A stretch of 64,000 nt of DNA from Thermococcus sp. 18S1 (GCF_012027645.1 NZ_SNUU01000001.1:1426001-1490000), one strand, 5' to 3'; shown: positions 22,499 to 30,401, counted from the stretch's first letter. Translations and numbers: made by a program. The notes: a model not told the origin generated them from the letters alone.

Positions 22499-22960
22499 TT
22501 ATTCAATTAGCACCATCCCGTACAAAACGCTTTCGGAGAAGTCGATTTTCACGAGTCTTCCAATCTCGATGCCGATGGCGTCTATACTCGGCCTGACCCT
22601 GGTGGGCATCCTGCACGGCTCGCCCCTCTCGAAGGGACAGTCATCACAGAGGTTGCAGTTCCCGGGGAACAGGGCTGTTGCATACATTTTTCCCTTCCGG
22701 AAAAACTCATCCTCCCTCTTCAGCAGGTATAGGATGGCTTCCCGTTTGTCCTCCTCAAATCGTGCCATGTCTATCTCAAACTTTATTATCAAAGCCTTTT
22801 TGAAGTGCCTCACCCAATCCTTCGCTTCCCTCCAGTCAGGAACGTGTGGTGGGCAGCTCGGTCTCCTGCCGTACATTGGACATGAGCGGCACTTCCAGAC
22901 AGGTCGGGGTGAGAGGACTATCTCATCCGCTGGAATTTCCCTCTCCCACAGCACCTTCAT
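22499..22960 (-). CDS. DUF2284 family metal-binding protein
   Basis: 153 residues with two Cys clusters: WKCRSCPMYGRRPSCPPHVPDW in the first third and CNLCDDCPFERGEPCRMPTRVRPSIDAIGI in the last third. This pattern is DUF2284, predicted to bind metal or an Fe-S cluster; function unknown. It is 12 nt upstream of the membrane protein gene and likely heads the same operon. Confidence 0.85.
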   Translation of the reverse strand: MKVLWEREIPADEIVLSPRPVWKCRSCPMYGRRPSCPPHVPDWREAKDWVRHFKKALIIKFEIDMARFEEDKREAILYLLKREDEFFRKGKMYATALFPGNCNLCDDCPFERGEPCRMPTRVRPSIDAIGIEIGRLVKIDFSESVLYGMVLIE

Positions 22961-23161
22961 GGGGCATCAAGAAAAGATGGAGCCGGAGCTTAAAAATCAA
23001 TACCCCGGTTACGGTGGCGTTTGCTTTATCCCTAGTGGACATGTTGGCCAGCCCTTTTATCCCGTGGCCAATGCCACCCCATAAACAACACCACAATGTT
23101 GTTGCTATTGATAAAGCATTATGCCGAAATCTTTTTACGTTCTGTCGAGTATACTGTTTAC

Positions 23162-23716
23162 ATGAAGTGGTTAGCGCCGCTCCTGGTGGTTTTGCTGGCC
23201 CTGAGTGGGGGATGTATATCTTCAAAGGATTCCGGAGGGGATGTTAGGATGGACCTTGAGATTGGTTCTGTATTTCACAACGGGGAGACCATACCCGTCG
23301 AGTTCACCTGTGATGGGAACGACGTGAACCCGCCAATATTCATCGGACACGTGGACCCAAACGCAAAGAGTCTCGTCATCATCATGGACGACCCCGATGC
23401 TCCCGGAGGAACGTTCACCCATTGGATAGCGTGGAACATTCCGCCCCTGGGTGAGATACCGAAAGGGGTTCCGCCGCACGGGGTTGTGGATGCTCCAGTT
23501 AGGATGGTTCAGGGAAAGAACGACTTTGGAAAAATCGGATACGGTGGGCCCTGCCCGCCGCGGGGGCATGGGGTGCATCATTACCACTTCAAAGTCTATG
23601 CCCTTGACACGGTCCTGGAACTCGATCCTGGGGCGAGTAGAAAAGAACTGGAAAAGGCCATGAACGGCCACATCATTCAGATGGGCGAACTTGTGGGGCT
23701 CTACGAGCGGAAATGA
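23162..23716 (+). CDS. PEBP/YbhB-like lipoprotein
   Basis: 184 residues. The signal peptide ends in a lipobox (LALSGGC), so the domain is displayed outside. The domain is the phosphatidylethanolamine-binding/Raf-kinase-inhibitor-like family: SLVIIMDDPDAPGGTFTHWIAWNIPP and GKIGYGGPCPPRGHGVHHYHFKVYALD are diagnostic. The anion-binding pocket is intact. The ligand in archaea is unknown. Start ATG 23162; an in-frame start at 23096 would lengthen the signal peptide unnaturally. Confidence 0.9.
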   Translation: MKWLAPLLVVLLALSGGCISSKDSGGDVRMDLEIGSVFHNGETIPVEFTCDGNDVNPPIFIGHVDPNAKSLVIIMDDPDAPGGTFTHWIAWNIPPLGEIPKGVPPHGVVDAPVRMVQGKNDFGKIGYGGPCPPRGHGVHHYHFKVYALDTVLELDPGASRKELEKAMNGHIIQMGELVGLYERK

Positions 23717-23728
23717 GCCCTTTGCCCG

Positions 23729-23980
23729 TTATTTTTCCATTAGCTTTACCGCCAGGTTTATCGCACTCTGGAACGCGGACAGGAAGTTCAGGGTGAAAAA
23801 TATCCAATCCCCTATTATGTATGAGTATATTGTCAGCATACTTGCCGCGGCCACGTAGATTATAATGAACTCTAGGTTCAGGGGGCAGTGCTTTGTTCTC
23901 AATGTCTCAACTGTTTGGGGAATCCATGAGCCCACCAGCAGCAGCATTCCGATGAGTCCAATTATCGCTCCGATCTCCAT
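23729..23980 (-). CDS. SemiSWEET-like PQ-loop transporter
   Basis: 83 residues, three membrane helices. GSWIPQTVETLRTKHCPLNLEF contains the PQ motif of the MtN3/SWEET/PQ-loop superfamily after the first helix. Half-size proteins of this kind work as dimers that move sugars or other small solutes. Start ATG 23980. Convergent with the PEBP-like gene. Confidence 0.75.
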   Translation of the reverse strand: MEIGAIIGLIGMLLLVGSWIPQTVETLRTKHCPLNLEFIIIYVAAASMLTIYSYIIGDWIFFTLNFLSAFQSAINLAVKLMEK

Positions 23981-24081
23981 GGTCTCTCACCGCCAACGGG
24001 AAGGGGAGAGCGTAAAAAAGCCTTGTGGATGACCCCATGTTAAAATCGAATAGAACGGTTGGATGAATAGACAAATTTGAG

Positions 24082-24546
24082 CTAAAGTTGGCTGGCGAGT
24101 CTGGACATCGCCCACGTCTTGACGTCATCGTCCATGATGCCGTTGATTATCTCCATCGCCTCGGCGACCTTTCCCCTCTTGGCGAGGGCCAGCGCTACCT
24201 CTGCCTCAACTTTTGACTTGTTCGGGAGGTCAGTTATATACTTGGAAATCCTGAGGGCTTCCTCCGGATTGCCCAGGTTCAGAAACTCAAAGGCCAAGCT
24301 CATCAGAGCCTTCGTGCTCTCGTCGCGGTTGTCGATATCAAGGGCTGCCTTGACCGCCCTCTCCAGTGCTGAGGTATAATCCCTCCCCGACTTCGCCACC
24401 TCTACCGCTATGTGTGAGAACGCCTTCGAGCGTATGTTGCCGTCGGGTATTCCTTCAGCCATATCGAGGGCCTCATCGACCCTTCCGGATTCCACGAGTT
24501 TAAGAACCGCCTCGTACAGTGCCCTGGAGCGGTACCACTCCTGCAT
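24082..24546 (-). CDS. TPR-like helical repeat protein
   Basis: 154 residues made of paired helices (ALYEAVLKLVESGRVDEALDMAEGIPDGNIRSKAFSHIAVEVAKSG and similar). It resembles the repeat part of the protein at 10406-11638, including the [23 protein letters not shown]-like pattern, and is probably a scaffold. ATG 24546 follows GGGGATGATC. Function unknown. Confidence 0.75.
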   Translation of the reverse strand: MQEWYRSRALYEAVLKLVESGRVDEALDMAEGIPDGNIRSKAFSHIAVEVAKSGRDYTSALERAVKAALDIDNRDESTKALMSLAFEFLNLGNPEEALRISKYITDLPNKSKVEAEVALALAKRGKVAEAMEIINGIMDDDVKTWAMSRLASQL

Positions 24547-24667
24547 GATCATCCCCTAACATCCTTGGCGCCAGAGGATTTAAGCATTCTGCTCGGATAG
24601 CTTCAACTGAGATTGAATAGGAGCAAGGTTTTATAACCCCCAAAGATAAGTTTAGATGGGTGGTTAG

Positions 24668-25249
24668 ATGAAAAAATTTGGACTGGTGCTTCTTATTATA
24701 CTCCTCGCAGGCTTTGCAGCAGGCTGCATTTCGAGCTCAGGCGACTCGAATACACCATCCACAACTCAAACGACGTCCTCAGGCGGATCCGACTACGTCG
24801 TCGTGAACGGTACGAAGATATACCTGGATGACATCCACTTTTACATGTACGGCATGAAAACCTGCCCCCACTGCCATAAAATGCGTGAGGAGATCCCGAA
24901 GACCTACGGTGAGGACAGTTTAACCTACTATGAACTGGTGGATAATGAGGAAAACGCAAATCTGTTCCAGAGAATATACCAGCTAACGGGAATTCAGGGT
25001 GTTCCTGCTATAGCCATAACATACAACGGGACACTCTATGCTGTTCTTGAGGGAGAGTTCAACGTCACGGCAGTCCCGAATATAATCTACACAGGGATGG
25101 AGAATAACGGGGCCATTCTAGTCGTTGGAGGCAAGGTGTACCTCCTACCCAGAGACAAAGAGGACTCCGCCAAGGTCCTCGACGAGCTCTACATACTCTT
25201 CGTCGAACACAAGATGCCTCCCCAGGAATCAAACTCCACTTCCGGCTGA
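24668..25249 (+). CDS. Thioredoxin-fold lipoprotein with CPHC site
   Basis: 193 residues. The lipobox is AGFAAGC (C20), followed by a Ser/Thr-rich linker and a thioredoxin-like domain: FYMYGMKTCPHCHKMREEIP with redox pair C66/C69 and a cis-Pro loop GVPAIAI. It probably handles disulfides outside the membrane. The next gene encodes a CcdA-like membrane electron carrier, which could feed it electrons from cytoplasmic thioredoxin. Promoter: GGTTTTATAACC near 24632. ATG 24668 after GGTTAG is only weakly supported by a ribosome-binding site. Confidence 0.88.
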   Translation: MKKFGLVLLIILLAGFAAGCISSSGDSNTPSTTQTTSSGGSDYVVVNGTKIYLDDIHFYMYGMKTCPHCHKMREEIPKTYGEDSLTYYELVDNEENANLFQRIYQLTGIQGVPAIAITYNGTLYAVLEGEFNVTAVPNIIYTGMENNGAILVVGGKVYLLPRDKEDSAKVLDELYILFVEHKMPPQESNSTSG

Positions 25250-25313
25250 ACTACTTTCGTTTCCAACTTTTTGTTTTCGAAACCCACAAAAAGAGTGGTG
25301 ATAACTGACTATC

Positions 25314-26042
25314 ATGAAGAGTGAGATAAAGGGACTGGCGATAATTCTTCTGGCATCCTTCGGGGTGAGTTCCCTTGCGCTGTGGGCGCTGGGTATGGTG
25401 GACTTTATACCCAAGTTCTTCGCCCTGGCCATGAGCGACTCGATAAACCCGTGCACCTTCGTCATATACACCATGCTTCTCATAGCACTCTCCGTCAGGG
25501 AGATATCAAAGAAGAGGCTGTATTTCATAGGGGCCGCATTCATAGCAGCTGTTTACATATCCTACTACCTTCTTGGGGTAGGGCTGCTGTACTTCGCCGG
25601 CTACCTGCCCCTCTGGGTTGCGGGGGTTGCCGCGATAATATTCGGTGCCTACACCATAGCCACAGGCCTGATGGAGAAGTCCCGCGTCGGGGACAAAAGC
25701 AAAATCAGGAAGAAAATATTCAGCAGCGACGCAACCGCCATTGGGGCTTTTACGCTTGGGGTTATAGTCTCGACAACCCTGCTTCCGTGTTCCGCGGGCA
25801 GCTACCTCGTCTATGCGATAATAATCTCCAAAGCTGGCCAGGCCCTCGCGTTCCTCCTCCTGGCGCTCTACAACCTCGTCTTCGTGCTCCCTCTGGTCGT
25901 CATACTGCTCGCCATGGGGAGCGTCACCGAGAGCAAGCGCTTCTCCCAGGCGATGGTGCGGCACAGCAGGGAGCTGTCGGTCATAGCCGGGATACTGCTG
26001 ATAGCCATCGGAGTTTGGGTTCTTACGGGCGCCTCACTCTGA
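25314..26042 (+). CDS. CcdA/DsbD-like transmembrane thiol-disulfide carrier
   Basis: 242 residues, six predicted helices. The redox pair sits in SDSINPCTFVIYT (C47, first helix of the repeat) and STTLLPCSAGSYL (C159, its symmetry mate), each with the NPC/LPC Pro-Cys context of CcdA/DsbD-beta. It moves reducing equivalents across the membrane, probably to the upstream CPHC lipoprotein. The family usually serves cytochrome c maturation, but no cytochrome c genes are seen here. The 3' end overlaps the convergent thioredoxin gene by 9 nt. Confidence 0.9.
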   Translation: MKSEIKGLAIILLASFGVSSLALWALGMVDFIPKFFALAMSDSINPCTFVIYTMLLIALSVREISKKRLYFIGAAFIAAVYISYYLLGVGLLYFAGYLPLWVAGVAAIIFGAYTIATGLMEKSRVGDKSKIRKKIFSSDATAIGAFTLGVIVSTTLLPCSAGSYLVYAIIISKAGQALAFLLLALYNLVFVLPLVVILLAMGSVTESKRFSQAMVRHSRELSVIAGILLIAIGVWVLTGASL

Positions 26043-26381
26043 ACCCAGCTTTTCCCTCACCCTTCTCTCGAATTCGGCAAAGTTCGGAACCCCAATGAAC
26101 TCCACCCTGTTGTCTATGAGTATCGTGGGGGTTCCCATTATGTTGTGCTCCATGGCCTTCCTCTGGCCTTCGGGAGTTGCCACGCTCAGTTCCCTCGCTA
26201 TGACGCCCTCGTATTTTCTCTCAAGCTCCTGAGCCATTGCCCAGGCTATCGGGCAGTATGGACAGCCGGGTGACGTTATGACCTCGATGACCACCTTTCT
26301 CTTCGGCTTGACCTCTATCATTCCTGCCCTCTTCATGAGTTCAAGCATCTTCTTTCTCCTTATCATCTCAAGCTCGTCCAT
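26034..26381 (-). CDS. Cytoplasmic thioredoxin/glutaredoxin-like protein, CPYC
   Basis: 115 residues. After a charged 25-residue helix, VVIEVITSPGCPYCPIAWAM carries the redox pair C40/C43 and HNIMGTPTILIDNRVEFIGVP the cis-Pro loop. There is no signal peptide, so it is cytoplasmic. It could be the reductant of the neighbouring CcdA. It is the last gene of a possible leftward unit starting at the regulator at 28294. Start ATG 26381. Confidence 0.88.
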   Translation of the reverse strand: MDELEMIRRKKMLELMKRAGMIEVKPKRKVVIEVITSPGCPYCPIAWAMAQELERKYEGVIARELSVATPEGQRKAMEHNIMGTPTILIDNRVEFIGVPNFAEFERRVREKLGSE

Positions 26382-26443
26382 CCTCTCACCCCCGTCAGAA
26401 AAGAGAAAGAAGGGGGTTTAAAAAGAAATTCTTGAAAAAAGCT

Positions 26444-27013
26444 TCAATCGATGGCGTTTAGATGTGCCGCCAGGAGTACGACGAATATAATCGCCAGCAG
26501 GATGTGCAGCTTCTTCCATTTTTCGTACCTGTTCACGTACTTCCTTGCTTTTTCCATGTCGTTGGCCTTTGCGGCCGAGATTATGCTGTGGTTTATGCTC
26601 CTTCCTATGAAGCCCATCACGTTCAGGAGGACGAGAACGACCGCCATTGCCAGCCCCGTTGTACCCGCCAGACCGGTGTAGTTGCCGCACGAGAAGAAGT
26701 GGACGAAGACCAGCAGGGTTCCGGTTATCGTGAAGAAATGGTGGACAGTCATCGGTGATATCGGGCCGATTACTGTCATATACGGATGTTCCATCTTTAT
26801 CTCGAAGCCCCAACTGCTTGACCTCTGGTGGGTTATGATGAGCTTCCGCTTGGTGAGGGCGTAGTAGACAACTCCCACCGCTATCATTGCAACCCCTGCA
26901 ACCGCGAGGGAGGTATAGCCAGCCTCGTACTCGTTTTCTTCCCCGTCATCGTCCGCAAGAACAAGGGGTGCTATGAGGAGAACCAAAAGAAGAAAAGCCA
27001 AAAGCCTCTTCAT
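26444..27013 (-). CDS. Exported four/five-helix membrane protein with paired His, cytochrome-b-like
   Basis: 189 residues. The signal peptide is MKRLLAFLLLVLLIAPLVLA. After a short acidic loop come helices at about 34-52, 80-108, 115-135 and 165-185. His residues cluster in helices: TVHHFFTITGTLLVFVHFF (HH and H 14 later) and LHILLAIIFVVLLAAH (two His 14 apart). That spacing is typical of haem b ligation in four-helix bundles, but no family is identified. It is 10 nt after the upstream unknown gene, in one operon. ATG 27013 after GAGGTGATGCCC. Confidence 0.7.
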   Translation of the reverse strand: MKRLLAFLLLVLLIAPLVLADDDGEENEYEAGYTSLAVAGVAMIAVGVVYYALTKRKLIITHQRSSSWGFEIKMEHPYMTVIGPISPMTVHHFFTITGTLLVFVHFFSCGNYTGLAGTTGLAMAVVLVLLNVMGFIGRSINHSIISAAKANDMEKARKYVNRYEKWKKLHILLAIIFVVLLAAHLNAID

Positions 27014-27023
27014 GGGCATCACC

Positions 27024-27836
27024 TCAAAACGCCCCGCTTCCAGGGCCGCATATCTTTGCGAATGGACAGACCGAGCAGTCCTCGGTGTACGGCTTGAGGT
27101 ATGGCTCGCCCTTGATGGCCTTCGTTATCTCCTTCGCCTTCTCCATTGCCTCATCGTCCCCCTCAAGGACGAGGGTGACGCTTCCTTCAGCTCCACCGGC
27201 TCCGCCTGCAGCTATCGGTATGGCCTCGACGCCTGCCAGAATCCTGTATGCTTCCACCTCGGTAACTGGGTGGGAGTGCGGTATCGGCACGAGGGCTGAG
27301 TAAAGCCCGGTTCCCCAGTCGAAGGAGTAGATGCCGGTGAGCTTGGCGCTCTCCTCGACCGGAGTCGGCACGAACTTCTCAAGGCTTACCGGTGTTATCG
27401 TGAAGACGCCCTTGGTTATAGTCCATCCAAAGGTTTTTCCTATCGTCCCCCCGTCGGGAGCCGCTGCAAAAACTGCCACATTCCAGTTGATGTCGATCGC
27501 GTTGGCACCCTTGATAAAGACGTCCTTCGGCCCCATCCTCTTGAGGGCCTCAAGTGGGTCGTCGAAGGGCTCTCCCTTGTACAGAACAAGGTGCTTGGGC
27601 CAGGTGGCCTTTGGGGTAACGCAGGTTCTTCCCTTACTGATAACGCCGACGGTCCACTTCTCCTTTTCTATCTTCTCCCCGAGTATCTCCTCGGCCACAT
27701 AGGCGGCTGTTGTGCCGGTGGCTATGTAAACGAAGCCATGTTTGAGGGCGTGCTGAACTTCGGGCATGGCAACGACGGCCTTTGCGATGAGCCTTTTGCT
27801 CTCGGGTGGGGTAAGGGTAACCAGGGCCCTTTTCAT
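27024..27836 (-). CDS. Conserved-looking protein with C-terminal Cys cluster, unknown
   Basis: 270 residues, soluble alpha/beta. Recognisable blocks include FVYIATGTTAAYVAEEILG, KGANAIDINWNVAVFAAAPDGGTIGKT and a Gly-rich PIAAGGAGGAEGSVTLVLEG. The tail holds CSVCPFAKICGPG (C-x2-C-x5-C), a possible Fe-S or zinc site. I do not recognise the family. ATG 27836 follows GGTGATTCTT. It lies 70 nt after the stress-type regulator and 10 nt before the membrane cytochrome-like gene, suggesting a redox role. Confidence 0.7.
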   Translation of the reverse strand: MKRALVTLTPPESKRLIAKAVVAMPEVQHALKHGFVYIATGTTAAYVAEEILGEKIEKEKWTVGVISKGRTCVTPKATWPKHLVLYKGEPFDDPLEALKRMGPKDVFIKGANAIDINWNVAVFAAAPDGGTIGKTFGWTITKGVFTITPVSLEKFVPTPVEESAKLTGIYSFDWGTGLYSALVPIPHSHPVTEVEAYRILAGVEAIPIAAGGAGGAEGSVTLVLEGDDEAMEKAKEITKAIKGEPYLKPYTEDCSVCPFAKICGPGSGAF

Positions 27837-27907
27837 AAGAATCACCGACATTAAAATCTCCATCGAAACATATTAACCTTCCCTTAGCCGAGCCGAGAAG
27901 CCTTAGC

Positions 27908-28294
27908 TCAGCCGAAAAGTTCAAGGCACACGCTGCATTCCGCGGGATTAATCTCCGGGTCGATTTTTGAATGGAACTGGCAGACGTAGCCCTTTCCAAG
28001 CATCTCGACGGAGATTTCCACTATTTTTCTATGTATCTCATATTCATCCGGTTTTCTCTCCACGATCTCCCGGGCGAGAGACTGGAGTTCCTCCTCTATG
28101 TCTGGATAGCTGGAAACGTCCATCAACGCGCCTCTGTCCATCCGAAGATAGCGGGAAACCGCCGATTGGGTTATGTGGAGGAGCTGGGCTATCTCGGTCT
28201 GCTTCAGGCCGTTTTCGTAGAGTATCTCAACGAGCCTCCGCCTGAGGGAGGGATACACGTAGCGCGAGGCCACTTCAAAGGCGTTGGTCTTCAT
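27908..28294 (-). CDS. HTH regulator with C-terminal Cys cluster, probable hcp regulator
   Basis: 128 residues. The HTH is LVEILYENGLKQTEIAQLLHITQSAVSRYLRMDRG (about 21-55). The C-terminal third carries C105, C120 and C123 with H108 (GYVCQFHSK, AECSVCLEL), suitable for a redox or metal/Fe-S sensor. Its gene is divergent from hcp and the shared intergenic region has three TATGAC-type palindromes, so autoregulation and control of hcp are likely. ATG 28294 follows AAGGATACC; a longer frame up to 28369 would run through the promoter and operator. Confidence 0.8.
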   Translation of the reverse strand: MKTNAFEVASRYVYPSLRRRLVEILYENGLKQTEIAQLLHITQSAVSRYLRMDRGALMDVSSYPDIEEELQSLAREIVERKPDEYEIHRKIVEISVEMLGKGYVCQFHSKIDPEINPAECSVCLELFG

Positions 28295-28303
28295 GGTATC
28301 CTT

Positions 28304-28319
28304 TATGACGCGTGGAATA
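28304..28319. promoter_or_regulatory. Degenerate TATGAC palindrome near the regulator's transcription start
   Basis: TATGAC-GCGT-GGAATA keeps one perfect half-site of the TATGAC-N4-GTCATA motif and four of six bases of the other. It sits just upstream of the regulator start codon and downstream of its TATA box (GGTTTAAATATT on the minus strand), where binding would repress. Confidence 0.4.
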
Positions 28320-28354
28320 TTTAAACCTTTCTGCCAAGCCTTTTGGGATGTTGT

Positions 28355-28370
28355 TATGACATAAGTCATA
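28355..28370. promoter_or_regulatory. Operator TATGAC-ATAA-GTCATA upstream of the regulator gene
   Basis: Perfect 6-bp arms with a 4-nt centre, about 30 bp upstream of the regulator's TATA box. Same motif as the sites at 28435, 30339 and 30402. Confidence 0.65.
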
Positions 28371-28404
28371 TGGCCTCTTTAGGTTAAGAAACCACAAGAT
28401 TTTT

Positions 28405-28420
28405 ATGAAGGTCACTTCAT
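28405..28420. promoter_or_regulatory. Second inverted repeat in the hcp promoter, ATGAAG-GTCA-CTTCAT
   Basis: Perfect 6-bp arms with a 4-nt centre, overlapping the downstream edge of the hcp TATA box (AAGATTTTTAT at about 28396-28406). It has the same 6-4-6 layout as the TATGAC sites but a different sequence, so a second regulator is possible. Confidence 0.4.
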
Positions 28421-28434
28421 CTATAATCGAAGGA

Positions 28435-28450
28435 TATGACACGTGTCATA
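28435..28450. promoter_or_regulatory. Operator TATGACACGTGTCATA at the hcp transcription start
   Basis: A perfect 16-bp palindrome located about 30 nt after the hcp TATA box, at or just after the expected transcription start, followed by GGAGGGA and ATG 28467. Its position predicts repression of hcp when occupied. Confidence 0.75.
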
Positions 28451-28466
28451 AAAGGAGGGATTGAAG

Positions 28467-29834
28467 ATGATAAAGGTGCCTGAGAATTTGGACATGCTCT
28501 GCAACCAGTGCTCGATGAGTTTGGCCGGAGGATGTACGATAAGGGGAGTCTGCGGTAAAGACCCCGACCTCAACTCGCTCCAGGAGGCCCTTCTGTACGG
28601 TATAAAGGGAACCGCGGCCTACTACTACCACGCCCTTGAGGTCGGCTACGACGACCCGAGGATAGGTCACTTTTTGGCTGAGGCGCTTTATTCGACCCTA
28701 ACCAACGTGAACTTCAACAAAAACCGCTTCCTTGAGCTTATCCTCGAAAACGGAAGGGTTCACCTTGAGGCCATGAAGCTCCTCGATAGGGCTTACGTCG
28801 AGACCTTCGGAAGGCCGGAGCCTGTTGAGGTCCCGACCGGAACGGCCGACGGGCACGGCATACTCGTTACCGGCCACAGCTACAAGGCCCTGCACGAGCT
28901 CCTCAGGCAGATTGAGGAGATGGGCCTTGAGGAGGAGCTGAAGGTCTACACCCACGCGGAGATGTTCCCAGCCCATGCATACCCCGAGCTGAGGAAGTTC
29001 AAAGCCCTCTACGGCAACTGGGGAGGCTCGTGGCTCTACCAGAAGAAGGAATTCGCAGAGTTCCCGGGAGTTATCCTGGGAACAAGCAACTGTGTCCAGC
29101 AGCCGACGAAGGCGTATCAGGATAGAATCTTCACCGTCGGAATAGCGGGCCTTGAGGGGGTTCCCCACATCGAGGACTACAACTTCGAGCCGCTCATAAA
29201 GCGCGCCCTTGAGACACCCAGGATGAAGGCTTACGACGGTGGAAAGCTCCTCACCGGCTTCCATCACACCAACGTCCTCGCCATGAAGGACAAACTGATA
29301 GAGCTCATTCAGGAGGGCAAGATAAGGCACATCTTCGTCGTGGGCGGCTGTGATACGCCGCACAAGGGCATGGGCTACTACGAGAGACTCACCGAGCTGA
29401 TCCCCGACGATGCGCTGATACTCTCCGCGGCATGCGGCAAGTTCCGCTACAACGCGAGGGACTACGGCACCATCGATGGAATCCCGCGCTTCCTCGACTT
29501 CGGCCAGTGCAACAACGTGTACTCGATAATCGAGATTGCAATAGCACTCGCGAACGAGCTCGGAACGGATGTGAATTCCCTGCCGGTGAGCATAGTCCTG
29601 AGCTGGATGGAGCAGAAGGCCATAGCGATACTCTACTCACTCCTCTACTTGGGCATTAAGGGCATCTACATCGGGCCAAAGCCGCCGGAGTTCCTGACCC
29701 CCAACGTGTTTGAAACCCTTAGAAGGCAGTTTGACCTCAGGCTTATCGGTGACCCCGAGGCCGACCTCAGGGACATGCTTAGCAAGGGAATAAAGGTAGA
29801 AGAGGGTTCGCCCCTCGCTGAGGAGCTTGATTGA
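28467..29834 (+). CDS. hcp: Hybrid cluster protein (hydroxylamine/NO reductase family)
   Basis: 455 residues, the short archaeal form. The N-terminal cluster motif MLCNQCSMSLAGGCTIRGVCG (C-x2-C-x7-C-x5-C) is present. Hybrid-cluster ligands are visible in FVVGGCDTPHKGMGYYE, ALILSAACGKFRYN and FLDFGQCNNVYS. Hcp reduces NO or hydroxylamine and protects against nitrosative stress. ATG 28467 follows GGAGGGATTGAAG. The promoter has the perfect operator at 28435. Confidence 0.96.
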   Translation: MIKVPENLDMLCNQCSMSLAGGCTIRGVCGKDPDLNSLQEALLYGIKGTAAYYYHALEVGYDDPRIGHFLAEALYSTLTNVNFNKNRFLELILENGRVHLEAMKLLDRAYVETFGRPEPVEVPTGTADGHGILVTGHSYKALHELLRQIEEMGLEEELKVYTHAEMFPAHAYPELRKFKALYGNWGGSWLYQKKEFAEFPGVILGTSNCVQQPTKAYQDRIFTVGIAGLEGVPHIEDYNFEPLIKRALETPRMKAYDGGKLLTGFHHTNVLAMKDKLIELIQEGKIRHIFVVGGCDTPHKGMGYYERLTELIPDDALILSAACGKFRYNARDYGTIDGIPRFLDFGQCNNVYSIIEIAIALANELGTDVNSLPVSIVLSWMEQKAIAILYSLLYLGIKGIYIGPKPPEFLTPNVFETLRRQFDLRLIGDPEADLRDMLSKGIKVEEGSPLAEELD

Positions 29835-29838
29835 TTTT

Positions 29839-30318
29839 TTACTTTTTCTTTTCCAGCCCTTTCAGTTCTTCCATCATCTCTTTGAACTTCTCGTCGCTCA
29901 TCCCAATGAGTCTCTTGGCGTCCCTCAGGGTTATCGTCCTCGCGAGGGTCTTTCTCATCTCGGGATTCTCAAGGGGCGAGAAGCCGTACTTCACCAGGAT
30001 TTTGAGGGATTCCGGATAGGCCTTTAGGAGCTTGCCCACGTTGGTTTCCTCCGTTATTTCGTCCAGCTTATCGTCGCACTCCTTGACTTCCATCGTAAGC
30101 TCCTTGGAGTTCTCGGTCTTGGTTATCCTGAGCACGAATGCCCCGCCAACTTCTTTCAGCTCAACCCGATAACCGGCTTCCTCAAGTTTCCCCAGCATAT
30201 CAACGAAGGGCTTGTCGCCTATGACTTCAAGCGTTTCCCCCACCTGAAGCTTTCCGAGGGACTGGATTATCATAACCGCCGGTTGGGGAGGCTGTAATCC
30301 ACGAACGTCAAGCATCAT
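29839..30318 (-). CDS. DUF2249-DUF1858 protein
   Basis: 159 residues. The N-terminal domain (about 1-75), LDVRGLQPPQPAVMIIQSLGKLQVGETLEVIGDKPFVDMLGKLEEAGYRVEL, is the TusA-like DUF2249. A DUF1858-like helical domain follows (about 88-135): ITEETNVGKLLKAYPESLKILVKYGFSPLENPEMRKTLARTITL. Both occur with DUF438/hemerythrin and YtfE/Ric-type proteins in bacteria. The usual DUF1858 Cys is absent. The start is ATG 30318 (a second ATG follows), after GGTGATGAAAA. It shares an operator-bearing intergenic region with the DUF438 gene. Convergent with hcp. Confidence 0.82.
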   Translation of the reverse strand: MMLDVRGLQPPQPAVMIIQSLGKLQVGETLEVIGDKPFVDMLGKLEEAGYRVELKEVGGAFVLRITKTENSKELTMEVKECDDKLDEITEETNVGKLLKAYPESLKILVKYGFSPLENPEMRKTLARTITLRDAKRLIGMSDEKFKEMMEELKGLEKKK

Positions 30319-30338
30319 TTTTCATCACCGTTCCCTCC

Positions 30339-30354
30339 TATGACATGCGACATA
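30339..30354. promoter_or_regulatory. Operator TATGAC-ATGC-GACATA before the DUF2249 gene
   Basis: One mismatch in the second arm relative to TATGAC-N4-GTCATA. On the minus strand it touches the TATA element TCTTTATATG, so binding should block initiation of the DUF2249 gene. Confidence 0.6.
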
Positions 30355-30364
30355 TAAAGATTGT

Positions 30365-30380
30365 TGGGCAAATCTGCCCA
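30365..30380. promoter_or_regulatory. Inverted repeat TGGGCA-AATC-TGCCCA between the two operators
   Basis: Perfect 6-bp arms with a 4-nt centre in the middle of the divergent promoter region. It may be an additional protein-binding site or only a small hairpin. Confidence 0.4.
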
Positions 30381-30401
30381 GAAACGCTTAAAAGTACCCA
30401 G

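Noticed and set aside
20573-22960. CRISPR array or cas genes near the CARF-like/PIN pair
   Set aside because: Both strands of the surrounding sequence were inspected for regularly spaced 25-40 nt repeats and for Cas motifs; none were seen.
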